A stretch of DNA of 64,000 nt, taken from the NCBI RefSeq assembly GCF_023091745.1, contig NC_068935.1, forward strand, positions 2,929,001 to 2,993,000, in the 5' to 3' direction. A program made the position numbers and the translations under genes. This DNA comes from Budorcas taxicolor. Lineage: Eukaryota; Chordata; Mammalia; Artiodactyla; Bovidae. The notes beneath the pieces were generated by a model. The model was not told the DNA's origin. It saw only the letters and a list, made by a program, of their open reading frames with translations, and made no database searches. Each line of letters begins with the position of its first letter. The first letter of the stretch is position 1. Of this stretch, positions 1 through 12,037 are shown in pieces.

Positions 1-2001
1 TGGATTTAAGGGCCTAGATCTGATAGACAGAGTGCCTGATGAACTATGTCAGAGGTTCATGACATTGTACAGGAGACAGGAAGCAAGACCATCCCCAAGA
101 AAAAGAAATGCAACAAAGCAAAATGGCTGTCTGAGGAGGCCTTACGAATAGCTGTAAAAATAAGAGAAGTGAAAAGAAAAAGAGAAAAGGAAAGATATAC
201 CCATTTGAATGCAGAGTTCCAAAGAATAGCAAGGAACAATAAGAAAGAAATCAATGCAAGAAATAGAGGGAAACAACAGAATGGGAAAGACTAGAGATCT
301 CTTCAAGAAAATTAATGATACCAAGGTAACATTTTATGCAAAGATGGGCTCAGTAAAGGATAGAAATGGTATGGACCTAACAGAAGCAGGAGATATTAAG
401 AAGAGGTGGCAAGAATACAGAGAAGAACCATACAAAAACGATCTTCATGACCCAGATAATCATGATGATGTGATCAGTCACCTAGAGCCAGATATCCTGG
501 AATTGGAAGTCAAGTGGGCCTTAGGAAGTATCACTACGAACAAAGCTAGTGGAGGTGATGGAATTCAAGATGACCTATTTTAAATCCTGAAAGATAATGC
601 TGTGAAAGTGCTGCACTCAACATGTCAGCAAATTAGGAAAACTCAGCAGTGGCCACGGGACTGGAAAAGGTCAGTTTTCATTCCAATCCTAAAGAAAGGC
701 AATGCTAAAGGATGTTCCAACTACCACACAACTGAACTCATTTCCCATACTAGTAAAGTAATGCTCAATATTCTCCAAGCCAGGCTTTAGCAATACAGGA
801 ACAATGAACTTCCAGATATTCAGGTTGGTTTTAGAAAAGCCAGAGGAACCAGAGATCAAATTGCCAACATTCTCTGGATCATTGAAAAACAGAGTTCAAA
901 AAAAACATCTAGTTTTGCTTTATTGACTAGGCCAAAGCATTTGACTGTGTGGATCACAATAAACTATGGAAAATTCTGAAAGAGATGGGAATCCCAGATC
1001 ACCTGATCTGCCTCTTGAGAATCCTGTATGCAGGTCAGAAAGCAACAGTTAGAATTGGACATAAAAACAGACTGGTTCCAAATAGGAAAACTAATACATC
1101 AAGGCTGTATATTGTCCCCCTGCTTATTTAACTTATATGCAGAGTACATCATGAGAAATGCTGTGCTGGATGAAGCTCAAACTGGAATCAAGATTTCTGG
1201 GAGAAATATCAATAACCTCAGATATGCAGATGATACCACCCATATGGCAGAAAGTGAAGAAGAACTAAAGTGCCTCTTGATGAAAGTGAAAGAGGAGAGT
1301 GTAAAAGTTGGTTTAAAGCTCAACATTCAGAAAACTAAGATCACAACATCTGGCCCCATTTCTTCATGGTAAATAGATGGGGAAACAATGGAATCTGTGG
1401 CTGACTTTATATTTTTTAGCTCCAAAATCAATGCAGATGGTGATTATAGCCATGAAATTAAAAGACACTCACTCCTTAGAAGGAAAGTTATGACCAACCT
1501 AGACAGTATATTAAAAAGGAAACATTAATTTGTCAGTAAAAGTCCATCTAATCAAGGCTATGATTTTTCCAGTAATCGTGTATGGATGTGAGAGTCGGAT
1601 CATAAAGAAACCTGAGCACAAAAGAATTGATGCTTTTGAATTGTGATGTTGGAGAAGATTCTTGAGAGTCCCTTGGACTGCAAGGAAATTCAACCAGTCC
1701 ATCCTAAAGGAAATCAGTCCTGGGTGTTCATTGGAAGGACTGAGGTTGAGTCTGAAACTCCAATATTTTGGTCACCTGATGCGAAGAGTTGACTCATTTG
1801 AAAAGATTCTGATGTTGAGAAAGATTAAAAGCACGAGAAGAAGGGGACAACAGAGGATGAGATGGCTGGATGGCATCACCCTCAATGGACATGAGTTTGA
1901 GTAAACTCTGGGAGTTTGTGATGGACAGGGAGGCCTGGCATGCTGCGATTCATCGGGTCGTAAAAAAGTCAGACACATCTGAGTGAGTGAACTGAACTGA
2001 A
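1..2001 (+). mobile_element. BovB LINE (RTE clade), 5' cut by window edge
   Basis: Translated pieces in all three forward frames give the BovB polyprotein in order: the linker after the endonuclease (from about 46), the reverse transcriptase (about 600-1370, with a YADD active-site motif near 1225) and the C-terminal region (1540-1904). The 3' end is the typical BovB terminus, finishing in a short ACTGA-type repeat at 1990-2001. Several stop codons and frameshifts break the frame, so it is a dead copy. An L1 follows immediately, so one of the two landed beside or inside the other. No target-site duplication can be tested because the left end lies outside the window. Confidence 0.93.
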
Positions 2002-3870
2002 TCTCAATAGATGCAGAAAAAGTATTTAACAGAATTAAGCCCCCATTTATGATAAAGATGCTTCAAAATGTGGGCACAGAAAAAATCTACCTCAACATAG
2101 TAAAGGTCATTATGATAAGGCCACAAAATATGTTATTATCAATGGTGAAAAACTAAAAGCATTCCCTCTAAGGTCAGGAACAAGACAAATGTGTCCATTC
2201 TTACCACTATTATTTAACATAATTTTAAAAGTCAGAGCTATGACAATCAGAGAAGAAAAAGAAATAAAAGGAAGCCAGATTGGAAAAGAAGAAGTAAAAC
2301 TCTCACTGTGTGCAGATGACATGATACCATACATAGAAAACCCAAAAGAAACTTTCAGAAAATTACTAGAGCTAATCAATGATTTCAGCATAGTTTCAGG
2401 ATACAAGGTCAATACACAGAAATCACTTGCAATCCTATATGCTAGCAATGAAAAATTAGAAAGAGAAATTAAGAAATCTCTTCCATTCTCCATTACAACA
2501 AAAAGAATAATATATCTAGGAATAAACCTACCTAAGGAGATAAATTAATTGTACATGGAAAATTATAAGATACTGATGAACAAAATCAAAGATGACATAA
2601 ACAGATGGAGAAATATTGCATTTTTCTGGGAAGGAAGAATCAATATTGTGAAAATGACTATACTACCAAATTTAATCTACAGATTCAATGCTATCCCTAT
2701 CAATTACCAATGTAATTTTTCAGAACTAGAACAAAATTTTTCACAATTCATATGGAAACAAAAAACATCCTTAATAGCAAAAGAAGTCTTGAGGAACAAG
2801 AATGGAGCTGGAGGAATCAATCTTCCTGACTTCAGACTATACTGCAGAGCTACAGTCATCAAGAGATTATGGTACTGGCACAAAAACAGAAATATAGGCC
2901 AATGGAACAAGGTAAAGAACCCAGAGATAAGCCCATGCACCTATAGGTACCTTATTTTTGACAAAGGAGGCAAGCATATACCATGTGACAAAGATAGGCT
3001 CTTCAGTAAGTAGTGCTGGGAAAACTGGAAAGCTACATGTAAAAGAATGAAATTAGACCACTTCCAATGCTGTATACAAAGATAAATTCAAAATGGATTA
3101 AAGACCTAAATGTAAGGCCAGATACCATAAATCTCTTAGAGGAAAACACAGGCAGAACACTCGATGAGTTAAATCAAAGCAAGGTCTTCTATGACCCACC
3201 TCCTAGAGTAATGGAAATAAAAGCAAAAATAAACAAGTGAGACCTAATTGAAATAAAGCTTTTGCACAGCAAAGGAAACTACAAATAAAGTGAAAAGACA
3301 GCCGTCAGAATGGGAGAAAATAGGAAACAACTAACAAATAATTAATTTCTAAAATATAGAAGCATCTCATACAACTCAACACCAGAAAAACAAACAACCC
3401 AATCAAAAAGTGGGAAAAAGACCTAAACAGACATTTCTCCAAAGAAGACATACTAATGGCTAACACATGGAAAGAAGCTCAACACTGCTCATTATTAAAG
3501 AAATGCAAATTAAAACTACAATGAGATGTCACATCACACCAGTCAGAATGACCATCAACAAAACGTCTACAAACAATAAATGTTGGACAGGGTGTGGAGG
3601 AAAGGAAACCCTCCTGCATTGCTAGTGGAAATGTAAATTGATACGGCCACTAAGGAAGACAGTGTGGAGATTCCTTAAAAAATGTTAGGAATAAAACCAC
3701 CATATGACCCAGCAATCCCACTCCTAGGCACATACTCTGAGGAAACCATAATTGAAAAATACACATGTACTTCAATGTTCACTGCCGCAGTGTTTACAAT
3801 AGCTAGAACATGGAAGCAACCTAGATGTCCATTGACAGACAAATGGATAAGGAAGCTATAGTATATACAT

Positions 3871-3951
<81 letters not shown>

Positions 3952-4440
3952 CTACTCAGCCATAAAATGGAATGCATTTGAGTCAGTTCTAATGAGGTGG
4001 ATAAACTTAGAGCCTATTACACACAGTGAAGTAAGTCAGAAAGAAAAATATAAATATCATATAGTGACACATATATATGGAATCTAGAAAGATGGAACTA
4101 ATGATTTATTTTCAGAGCAGCAATGGAGAAAGGAGGCATGGAGGACAGACCTATGGACATGGGGTGAGGGGAGGAGGGAGAAGGTGAGATATATGGAGAG
4201 AATAACATGGAAACTTACAATGCCATATGTAAGATGGATAGTCAATGGGAATTTGCTGTATGAGTCAATGAACTCAAACTCTGTGATAATCTAGGAGGGA
4301 GAGATGGGAGGGAGATTTGGGAGGGAGGGGACATGAGTGTACCTATGGTTGATTCTTGTTGATGTTTGACAGAAAACCACAGAATTCTGTAAAGCAATTA
4401 TTCTTAAATTAAATAATAAAGTGGCAAAACAAAAACAAAA
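2002..4440 (+). mobile_element. L1 LINE, 5'-truncated, ORF2 RT to poly(A)
   Basis: The sequence enters L1 ORF2 in the reverse transcriptase (DAEKVFNRIKPPF-like, near 2010). It carries the catalytic motif as CADDM (near 2315) and runs through the ORF2 C-terminus into the 3' UTR and an A-rich tail at about 4405-4440. Frames 2189-2548 and 2549-3013 are two halves of ORF2 separated by a stop codon, and further stops follow. This is the young ruminant type of L1, judged from its 3' UTR, whose motifs recur in other 3' ends of this window. Non-functional. Confidence 0.9.
3871..3950. repeat. (CA)n(TA)n microsatellite inside L1
   Basis: About 29 CA dinucleotides with one CG interruption run directly into about 10 TA dinucleotides. 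It lies within the L1 3' region and probably grew from an AT/CA-rich stretch of the element. Length variation between individuals is likely. Confidence 0.97.
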
Positions 4441-4765
4441 CCAGCTTCAACTCAGTCTTCTTTCCTGGTTGCAAGAGCTCCACTGGGACTGTATACACCC
4501 AAGTGTTACAAGGTGCTCTTTTGGACTCCTTTGCTTGTCTGTATTTTTCCATATGTTATGTAATTTAGACTCATAACATGGAATATCTGATAAACTGATG
4601 ATCTTAAAATCTAATACTTCAATAGCCATGTTTATATGCATAAACATTCTTCATATCATCACTTGACTCACTAATAGTTCTTTCAAATGTATTATATCAA
4701 GTGTACTCTTGATTTTGTCCCCAGACATTCTCCTTTTGGAATATTTTGAAACTTAGAAAATGTCA

Positions 4766-4920
4766 CCTGAAATTATCCTATTTCTCAGGCCAAGTACTTG
4801 GTGTCATCTTTGACTTCTCACTTTCTCTCACATAATACATGTAAAGTCAGAGCATTCCTGTTAAGTCTGACCTTTACTCATCATTTCCAGCTTACATTCA
4901 TAGTTTAAGCCAGCTTGTCA
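4766..4920 (+). mobile_element. L2 LINE fragment (RT C-terminal part)
   Basis: Forward translation gives a YLGVIFDFSLS-like stretch (near 4793), matching the LGVILDSSLS signature of the CR1/L2 reverse transcriptase C-terminus. The following pyrimidine-rich sequence also follows the L2 pattern. Old and diverged. Confidence 0.65.
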
Positions 4921-5035
4921 ACATGCGTAACAAACATTGAAGTTACACAGTTAGGATTTGCCTCTATGCTTCCTAGTACATACACACAGACACATCACAT
5001 ACACTTTAGAATTAAAATTCCTTAATTTTAAGAAT

Positions 5036-5102
5036 TTGATTTGTTCACTGTTGCATTTTCATTGCCTAGCAGGGTGTCTGTCATGCTCCAAGCACTGAAA
5101 AA
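5036..5102 (+). mobile_element. L2 3' end fragment
   Basis: The text 'gttcactgttgcattttcat' followed by 'gcctagcagggtgtctgtca' resembles the L2 terminus in which a TTCA..TGTATCCCCAG core precedes GTGCCTGGCACATAG. Short and diverged. Confidence 0.5.
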
Positions 5103-5782
5103 TATGTTTTATGGCTAATCATTTAAACATTGAGCAGAAAAAAAAAGAATAAAATACAGCAAAAGTATTTTCTAAAGAACATATAAAGGCACTTAGGATA
5201 TCAACACAGTCAATACAGCAGGAAACATGTGCTCAAGCACATTTAACAAAAGAGAAAATGTGAATGGCCAAGTGAAAAATTTAATTCAGATTCTCTAATA
5301 TTTATGAAAATACAAATAAAATATCCAGAATATTACCAATATTAAAATGTTTAGACTAGGACAATTCTTACTCTCAATTAGTGTACTTTTTTGGTAGCTT
5401 ATCTGTACCAAGCAACTCATAGAACTGTACTAGTCAATGAACCACACTTTGGTTAACATTGGACTAGGATGTAGGAGAAGGACATTATACTAATGTGTCA
5501 ATTGTTAGAAGCAGTTTTTGGAACATTTCTCAATATATAAAAATTTGTGCATACTCTTCCCTTTAGGGTCAAATCTATAAGAGAAACACATGGCTACTTC
5601 CATCAAGGAATATTTATCAGGATACTCGTATCAGAACTGCCTGATTAATAAACAATTTAAGACCAAAGCCATGACTATAAATAAAAAATATGCTTACATA
5701 TTTGCGATATATTAATCAATTCAATAGAATACTGAAAATGTGATTAGATAAAATAAATTAACATGTACCCATATGTATATAT

Positions 5783-5988
5783 GAGTGAGTGAATTTGCTC
5801 AGTTGTGTCTGACTCTGCAACACCACAGACTGTACCTTACCAGGTTCCTCCATCCATGGGATTTTCCAGGCAAAAATACTGGAGTGGGTTGCCATTTCCT
5901 TCTCCAGGACATCTTCTTGACCCAAGGATTGAACCCAGGTCTCCCGCATGGTAGGCATATGCTTTACCATCTGAGCAATGAGGGAAGT

Positions 5989-5990
<2 letters not shown>
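5783..5990 (-). mobile_element. Bov-tA SINE
   Basis: Complete tRNA-derived ruminant SINE in reverse. The tRNA-like head with its pol III box B equivalent lies at the right end (5905-5990), and the BovA body with the core 'ggagtgggttgccatttcct' lies near 5881. The head abuts a (TA)n tract. Confidence 0.93.

Positions 5991-6026
<36 letters not shown>
5991..6026. repeat. (TA)n microsatellite
   Basis: About 18 TA dinucleotides directly next to the head of a Bov-tA SINE. Likely length-variable. Confidence 0.97.
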
Positions 6027-6029
<3 letters not shown>

Positions 6030-6764
6030 TAACAAAAAATATTAATAAGTTCAATATGTTTATTATTTTTCAGTATCATATCATCTGTATACTTAAAATC
6101 ACATCAAAATCTTCAGTGTTGATGTACATTGTGAATATTGGGTATGTGTATTTTGCCTGTGCATAGTAAAGTCTTTAACATACATGTATAAGGATATGTT
6201 TAGCTATGGATTTGGGCCCAGGGAGGGGATTCAATGATACTACACTTTTAACACCAAGTAATGCCTTAATCAGTTGAAGTTTCTGTCTATATCAGTACTT
6301 AACTAGGAGTTTTTACACTCAAAACTTTATTAAGAAGATATAAATATTGATAACAAATGACTAGGGTTCATGCATTTTTAATAAGTCTCTTGCATTTCAT
6401 TCCAGTAAGTCTCTATGCTCCTAAACAGTGAACTATAACAAACGGACTTACCCAGGACTGTAAAATGTTATTTGTTAAGAGTTCTCAGTTAGAAGAATAA
6501 TCTGTTCATGTGACTTTCCTGGTTTGTATCACAGGCTGCTTTCCTTTCATACAGAGTCTCAAAAACCCTACATCAAAAAATTTATAGCTTAAGTTTTAAC
6601 ATAAATATAAATGTATAGAAATTAATAAAATAATAAAATATCAAAATAAACTGGATGTATATAAGAAGCAAAAGTAAATTTATATTCATAAATGTCTACA
6701 ATAGAAAATCTCATATCAGTGATCTACGTTTCCATCTTAAGACAGTTGAAAGAAAAAAAAAATA
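6027..6764. other. AT-rich unclassified DNA
   Basis: No repeat family or gene recognised by eye. No open frame above about 60 codons. Confidence 0.5.
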
Positions 6765-7130
6765 AAGGGGAAAATAGCAAACATTAAAGAGGACAACTAT
6801 TTTAAAGAGCAAACAGGAAAACAATAGTGAAAATCAACAAAATCAAGAGTTTGTAAAAAAAAAAATTATAAAACTCTAGTCATACTTATTAATCTTAAAA
6901 AATATATAAATTACTAATATCAACCATGAAAGAGGGGACATTACAAGAGAATCTTCATTAATACAAAAAATGAGAAAATAATACTTTAAAACTCTCCATT
7001 TTAAGACAATGACATTTAAAATATGCCTAAGGGAAGGATACTTTCACAGTATGTTCTTGATTATACCAGAAAACAAATAATAGGTTAAATTAATTTAGAA
7101 AATGGTTAGATTAGTAAAATCAAACAAGCA
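6765..7130 (+). mobile_element. Old L1 ORF2 fragment
   Basis: Strings such as 'aaaatcaacaaaatcaagag' (about 6833) and 'ccatgaaagaggggacatta' (about 6925) follow the mammalian L1 ORF2 stretch encoding KINKTKS and NERGDI, just before the reverse transcriptase. Heavily mutated with many stops, so an ancient copy. Confidence 0.6.
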
Positions 7131-7209
7131 GTGCTTTCTTTATGGCTTTTCAAACACTCAAGGAAACTATATAGTGACCACAATTTTTCAATTTAATGAA
7201 CATCTTATT

Positions 7210-8135
7210 ATACTGTTCAGTTAAGTCCAGTTCAGTCACTCAGTCATGTCCGACTCTTTGCGACTTCATGAATCGCAGCACACCAGGCCTCCCTGTCCAT
7301 CACCAACTCCCGGAGTTCACTCAGACTCACGTCCATCGAGTCAGTGATGCCATCCAGCCACCCAGACAGAGGATGCTCTGTCGTCCCCATTCTCCTGCTG
7401 CCACCAATCCCTCCCAGCATCAGAGTCAGTTCCAATGAGTCAACTCTTGGCGTAAGGTGGCCAAAGTACTGGAGTTTCAGCTTTAGCATCATTCCTTCCA
7501 AAGAAATCCCAGGGCTGATCTCCTTCAGAATGGACTGGTTGGATCTCTTTGCAGTCCAAGGGACTCTCAAGAGTCTTCTGCAGAGTACATCATGAGAAAC
7601 GCTGGACTGGAAGAAACACAAGCTGGAATCAAGATTACTGGGAGAAATATCAATAACCTCAGATATACAGATGACACCTCCCATATGGCAGAAAGTGAAG
7701 AGGAACTGAAAAGCCTCTTGATGAAAGTGAAAGAGGAGAGTGAAAAAGTTGGCTTAAAGCTCAACATTCAGAAAATGAAGATCATGGCCTATGGTCCCAT
7801 CACTTCATGGGAAATAGATGGGGAAACAGTGGAAACAGTGTCAGACTTTATTTTTCTGGGCTCCAAAATCAGTGCAGATGGTGATTGCAGACATGAAATT
7901 AAAAGATGCTTACTCCTTGGAAGAAAAGTTATGACCAACCTATACAGCATATTCAAAAGCAGAGACATTACATTGCCAGCAAAGGTCCGTCTAGTCAAGG
8001 CTATGCTTTTTCCTGTGGTCATGTATGAATGTGAGAGTTGGACTGTGAAGAACACTGAGCACTGAAGAATTGATGCTTTTGAACTGTGGTGTTGGAGAAG
8101 ACTCTTGAGAGTCCCTTGGACTGCAAGGAGATCCT
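7210..8135 (-). mobile_element. BovB, 5'-truncated, with inverted 5' segment
   Basis: The left part (about 7212-7577) is the BovB 3' end in reverse. The right part (about 7578-8134) is an upstream BovB segment read forward, from the RT region ('gcagagtacatcatgag') to 'ctgcaaggagatcc'. The forward segment ends where the reverse segment begins in element coordinates, with about 40 bp shared, as expected for twin priming. Flanks AACATCTTATT (7199-7209) and AACATCATATT (8136-8146) match at 10 of 11 positions and are a likely target-site duplication. The RT motif C reads YTDD. The open frame 7592-8065 is part of this relic. Confidence 0.88.
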
Positions 8136-8146
8136 AACATCATATT

Positions 8147-8436
8147 GAAGTACTGCAGTTCCACTAAAAACAGTGGGAAAATAATTATTTTAAAAATTTA
8201 CAGTAAATGAAACTACATGAGTATAGGGGAGGATTCTACTCTAAATTCTGTACTTACGTTAACAGGAAATATCCCTCCAAATAATCAACGTTTTCCCATA
8301 GTTAAAGCATTGACTATAAGCATGGTATAGTTATTCAGAAAGCCATTAAGTGGAGACAAGTATTTCCATTCAATTTTGTAAATATTAAGTGTTTGAGTCC
8401 TTCCGGCAAGAATATTGTTAAGAGTTTTTTAAATAT
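8147..8436. other. Unclassified AT-rich DNA
   Basis: Nothing recognised between the inverted BovB and the BOV-A2 SINE. Confidence 0.5.
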
Positions 8437-8704
8437 GCTGCTGCTAAGTCACTTTAGTCGTGTCCGACTCTGTGCGACCCCAGAGACGGCAGCCCACAGG
8501 ACTCCCCCATCCCTGGGATTCTCCAGGCAAGAATACTGGAGTGGGTTGCCATTTCCTTCTCCAGTGCATGGAAATGAAAGTGAAAGTGAAGTCGCTCAGT
8601 CGTGTCTGACTCTTAGCGACCCCATGGACTGCAGCCTACCATGCTCCTCCGTCCATGGGATTTTCCAGGCAAGAGTACTGGAGTGGGTTGCCATTGCCTT
8701 CTCC
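8437..8704 (-). mobile_element. BOV-A2 SINE (dimeric)
   Basis: Two BovA monomers in tandem, both in reverse. Each carries the diagnostic 'actggagtgggttgccat' core (near 8536 and 8678), joined by the 'gaaagtgaaagtgaa' linker near 8575. No convincing flanking duplication was identified. Confidence 0.94.
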
Positions 8705-9699
8705 TGTGCTTTCATGCAAAAATAAGTTTTGAGAAGAGCAACAAAAATAAAAAGGTATCTTTAAAAATGTGTAATATATTTATGTTCTCTAAAAGTCCAG
8801 CAATCTTCAGTGTCTCTTTGGTTGATAAATTTTTGGAAGAATGGACTTACCATAAATGTTGCCTAAATAATTTCATATGACAATTTCTTGCAACTGCTGA
8901 TATTGCCTGCAAAAATTTTAAACTTCCATTGCCCACAACTTGCAACGATCTACATTTAAAATACTGTGTTCCCAATTAAAAACCATGAGCTGACAGAACA
9001 TTGGAATGTAGTTTATTGATATTAAATTTTAGGACCAAAGAAAAGATTCCTTCTCCAAATTAACAATTCAGATACTCAGACTCTTTCATGCAATACTGTT
9101 GTTAGAAAAGTTCGAAAGATTTTCTTTGATTTGCTCTTAAAATAAATGGATCAACAGTTCTAAGCATTGATAAATACCTTCATAAAAATTACATGTCCAA
9201 GCAAAGACTAGTATATATTATCAGTATAATTTCTAAATGAATTTGCATTATTTATTGAAAAGTTTACTTACTCCTAAATTCATCAGTCTTTTTTTTCCCC
9301 CCTAATACTCTGCTTTGAATGTAAACCTGTTGATATGTAAAAAGTAAGAGACTTTTTAGTTTTTATTGATGGGCTTTGACACTAAGAATAAAAAATATTT
9401 AGCAATCAAAAAAAAATGAAAAAGAAACAAAACACACACACACACGAATGCACTCACAATACCCTCAGAAAGCTTTGCAAATATTTTAAAACGTAGCAAT
9501 CTGATTATTACAAAAATGGCTTAATTATTACTTCAAAAATGTTGAATAAATATGGATTGCTGTTTTAAGTGATTTTATAATGAAAAGACACTTGTCTTTT
9601 TTTTGAATTTTCATCATCAATGTATTGCTGTGCATACCTACAAACACCTTCCTTTACATGTGTATATGTGTGTGAGAGTGTGTGTATGTGTATATCTTT
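8705..9699. other. AT-rich unclassified DNA with short CA and TG tracts
   Basis: A short (AC)n at 9430-9446 and an imperfect TG/TA tract at 9656-9695 are the only clear repeats. No gene or recognised transposon. Confidence 0.5.
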
Positions 9700-10645
9700 T
9701 ACCTGTAAATGGTGAACTATCAGACAGATGTAAGTTATTGCTAAAGCACTATGCATCTGAATGCTGTCTGGGCAATCTGTGCAGAATGTTGAGCAACTGT
9801 GTGATAGGAAATATTAAATCCAACCAAGTTATACTTAAGATATAGTCTACTAAACTTGTAAATACAATTTGAAAATATAAAAGGAAAGAAAATATTGGGT
9901 TATAAAATGCTGGCGGGAAAACAGACCATATAAAATATAACTTATGAGGTGGAAAAAAGAAAGTTGGCGTAAATAGAAGTTGCTACAAATATTGTCATCC
10001 ATTATCATCATTGTCATCACCATCATAAGTAGACAAGTATAAAAAAAAAAGTACAAATTTCAAATGTCAAAAAAAGAATCCTGCAAAAATTCAAAAAGGA
10101 ACAAATAACTGCATAGGGTGAATTAGCAGACTGGTTTGAGCAAGCTTTGAACCACCTACATCCAAGGGGTGCCAAGGCAATATAGACAGAATTTTATGGA
10201 CTTTGTGATCTAACAAAAAACCCAACCAAGGTGTAAAACACGTCCATACTGGTGGTAATGTTCACACTAGCATATTAAAGTTATACTGTACTCAAGTAAT
10301 AGATGAAAATTAAATAGCTATATATGTATATCTTTATATATATTATATTAAAATAAAATACATATTGGTATAATTAATAATTATAGGTTTAAAGATACAG
10401 TGATCATACATATCATAAATAAGTTTAAATTGTGAGAACAGATTATAAATATTTACCAGAAGAAAGCTAAATAGAACATGGCTAATAATAAATAGATGCA
10501 TCTGACACACTTTCAAAAATCAAGAATGAAGAAAAAAGGTGTGGCCTGCCAAGACTGAATTATCGGACTTATGTGAGATGTCACTCTCATTGTGCATCAT
10601 AAGTTCACCTGGACAGCTTTGAATTTTGAGGAACTTTACAACTTT

Positions 10646-10780
10646 TTGAAAAGGAAATGTCAACTCACTCCAGTATTCTTGCTTGGAAAATTCCATGGAC
10701 AGAGGAGCTGGGCAGGCTACAGTCCATAGGGTGGCCTCAAAGAGTTGGACACAACTCTATGACTAACATTCACTTTCACT
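10646..10780 (+). mobile_element. BovA-type SINE, 5'-truncated
   Basis: Body and tail of a BovA unit ('ccagtattcttgcttggaaa', ending in 'ttcactttcact'). It is flanked by a perfect 11-bp duplication, TTTACAACTTT, at 10635-10645 and 10781-10791. It interrupts the third array copy. Confidence 0.92.
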
Positions 10781-11523
10781 TTTACAACTTTATATTGAAA
10801 AATTCAACCTGTTTGGTCATATACCTAGAGCACTAGATATTGTGAGTTTCTGATCTTACAACAAAAAAGCCAGTCAAGATGTTCACGTGTTCACAGCACT
10901 AGGTTTGACTGAGGCTAAGATATTGAATATATATTGTAAAGTTAAAAAAAAAAAGGATATATACAAGTGATAGATATAAATTCAAAGGCATAAATAGAGA
11001 AAAGTATACAGATACTGTGGTTTAAAAGTATGGTGATTAAAGGGATAAGTATGGTTATTAAAGGGATAAGAAGAGAATAATTTGCAAAGAGTGATAGAGT
11101 GAGAATGGCCAATAAGGGAAGATGTTGAAAATTTGATCATTATAATTAAAATTTTTAATAGAAAAGTAAAACATCCAGAACTAAAAATATAAAACAAATA
11201 CAACATAATATGCCAGAAAAATATTAAAAGAAAGAAATCAATATATACAAATAATTCTGCAAAACTTTCAAAGGACAAAAATAAAGCCTTTTTTTTTTTT
11301 TTTTTTGGAAAAAAAATCCATAAAAGATAAGACTGTATAACCTGGAAAGTGTGAATAATCAGACCAGTCTAAGTTGGCTGTATAACACTGTGCACGTGAA
11401 GGCTGCCAGGAAAACCTAAAATTTTAAGGGGCTGACATCACAATGAAAAAACTAACCAAGAGGTCCACATGCTCACAGTACTAGAATTGGCCTAGGCTAG
11501 GATATCAAAGGGCTGGTAAGCCA

Positions 11524-11698
11524 GCAGGGACAACGGCTCAGCTCACAAAGAGCCCACCTGCCAATTCAGGTGACTCAAAAGACATTAGTTCAATCCCTAG
11601 GTGGGGAAGATTCCCTGGAGAAGAGAATAGCAACCTGTTCCAGTATTCTTCACTGGAAAACTCCATGGTCAGAGGGGCCTGGTGGACTAGAGTCCCTG
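11524..11698 (+). mobile_element. Bov-tA SINE
   Basis: A tRNA-like head (about 11530-11605) is followed by the BovA body ('ccagtattcttcactggaaa'), in the array. Diverged, so it is older than the neighbouring SINE. Confidence 0.85.
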
Positions 11699-12013
11699 GG
11701 TTTACACACACATGTGGTATAAATAAAAATAAAATGAAAAAGAGAAAGCAAGGCACAGAAACATTATGATAGAAAGTATATGATTATTAAAAAAGATATT
11801 TTTAAAATGAATGATTTGGAAGGAAAATAGTAGAGTGACAAGCAGACATACAGAAGGTTGCTGAAAAATAGACCTGTTACAATTACATTTTTTGAAAATC
11901 CCAGAACTGAAGATGTAAATCAAACAAATACCACATTATATAATAATAAAGATAACAATAAAAATAAAGCCAATATCTAAGCATAATATACTGGAATTTG
12001 AAAAGATTAAAGT

Positions 12014-12037
12014 TGAACTGAACTGAACTGAACTGGA
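12014..12037 (+). repeat. (CTGAA)n tract like a BovB 3' terminus
   Basis: Four to five CTGAA units stand alone in the array. The same pentamer ends several BovB copies here (for example 31855-31876), but no BovB body precedes it. Confidence 0.7.

Larger units (their letters stand above)
4441..5782. other. Mostly unique AT-rich DNA with L2 fragments
   Basis: No open frame of note and no young repeat. Two pieces resemble the ancient LINE L2 in the forward direction (listed separately). The rest is AT-rich and unclassified by eye. Confidence 0.6.

Noticed and set aside
3675..3977. 100-codon minus frame with (CV)n run
   Set aside because: Produced by the (CA)n microsatellite inside L1.
8393..8725. 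110-codon frame over a BOV-A2
   Set aside because: Chance frame across the SINE dimer; similar frames occur in other BOV-A2 and Bov-tA copies.
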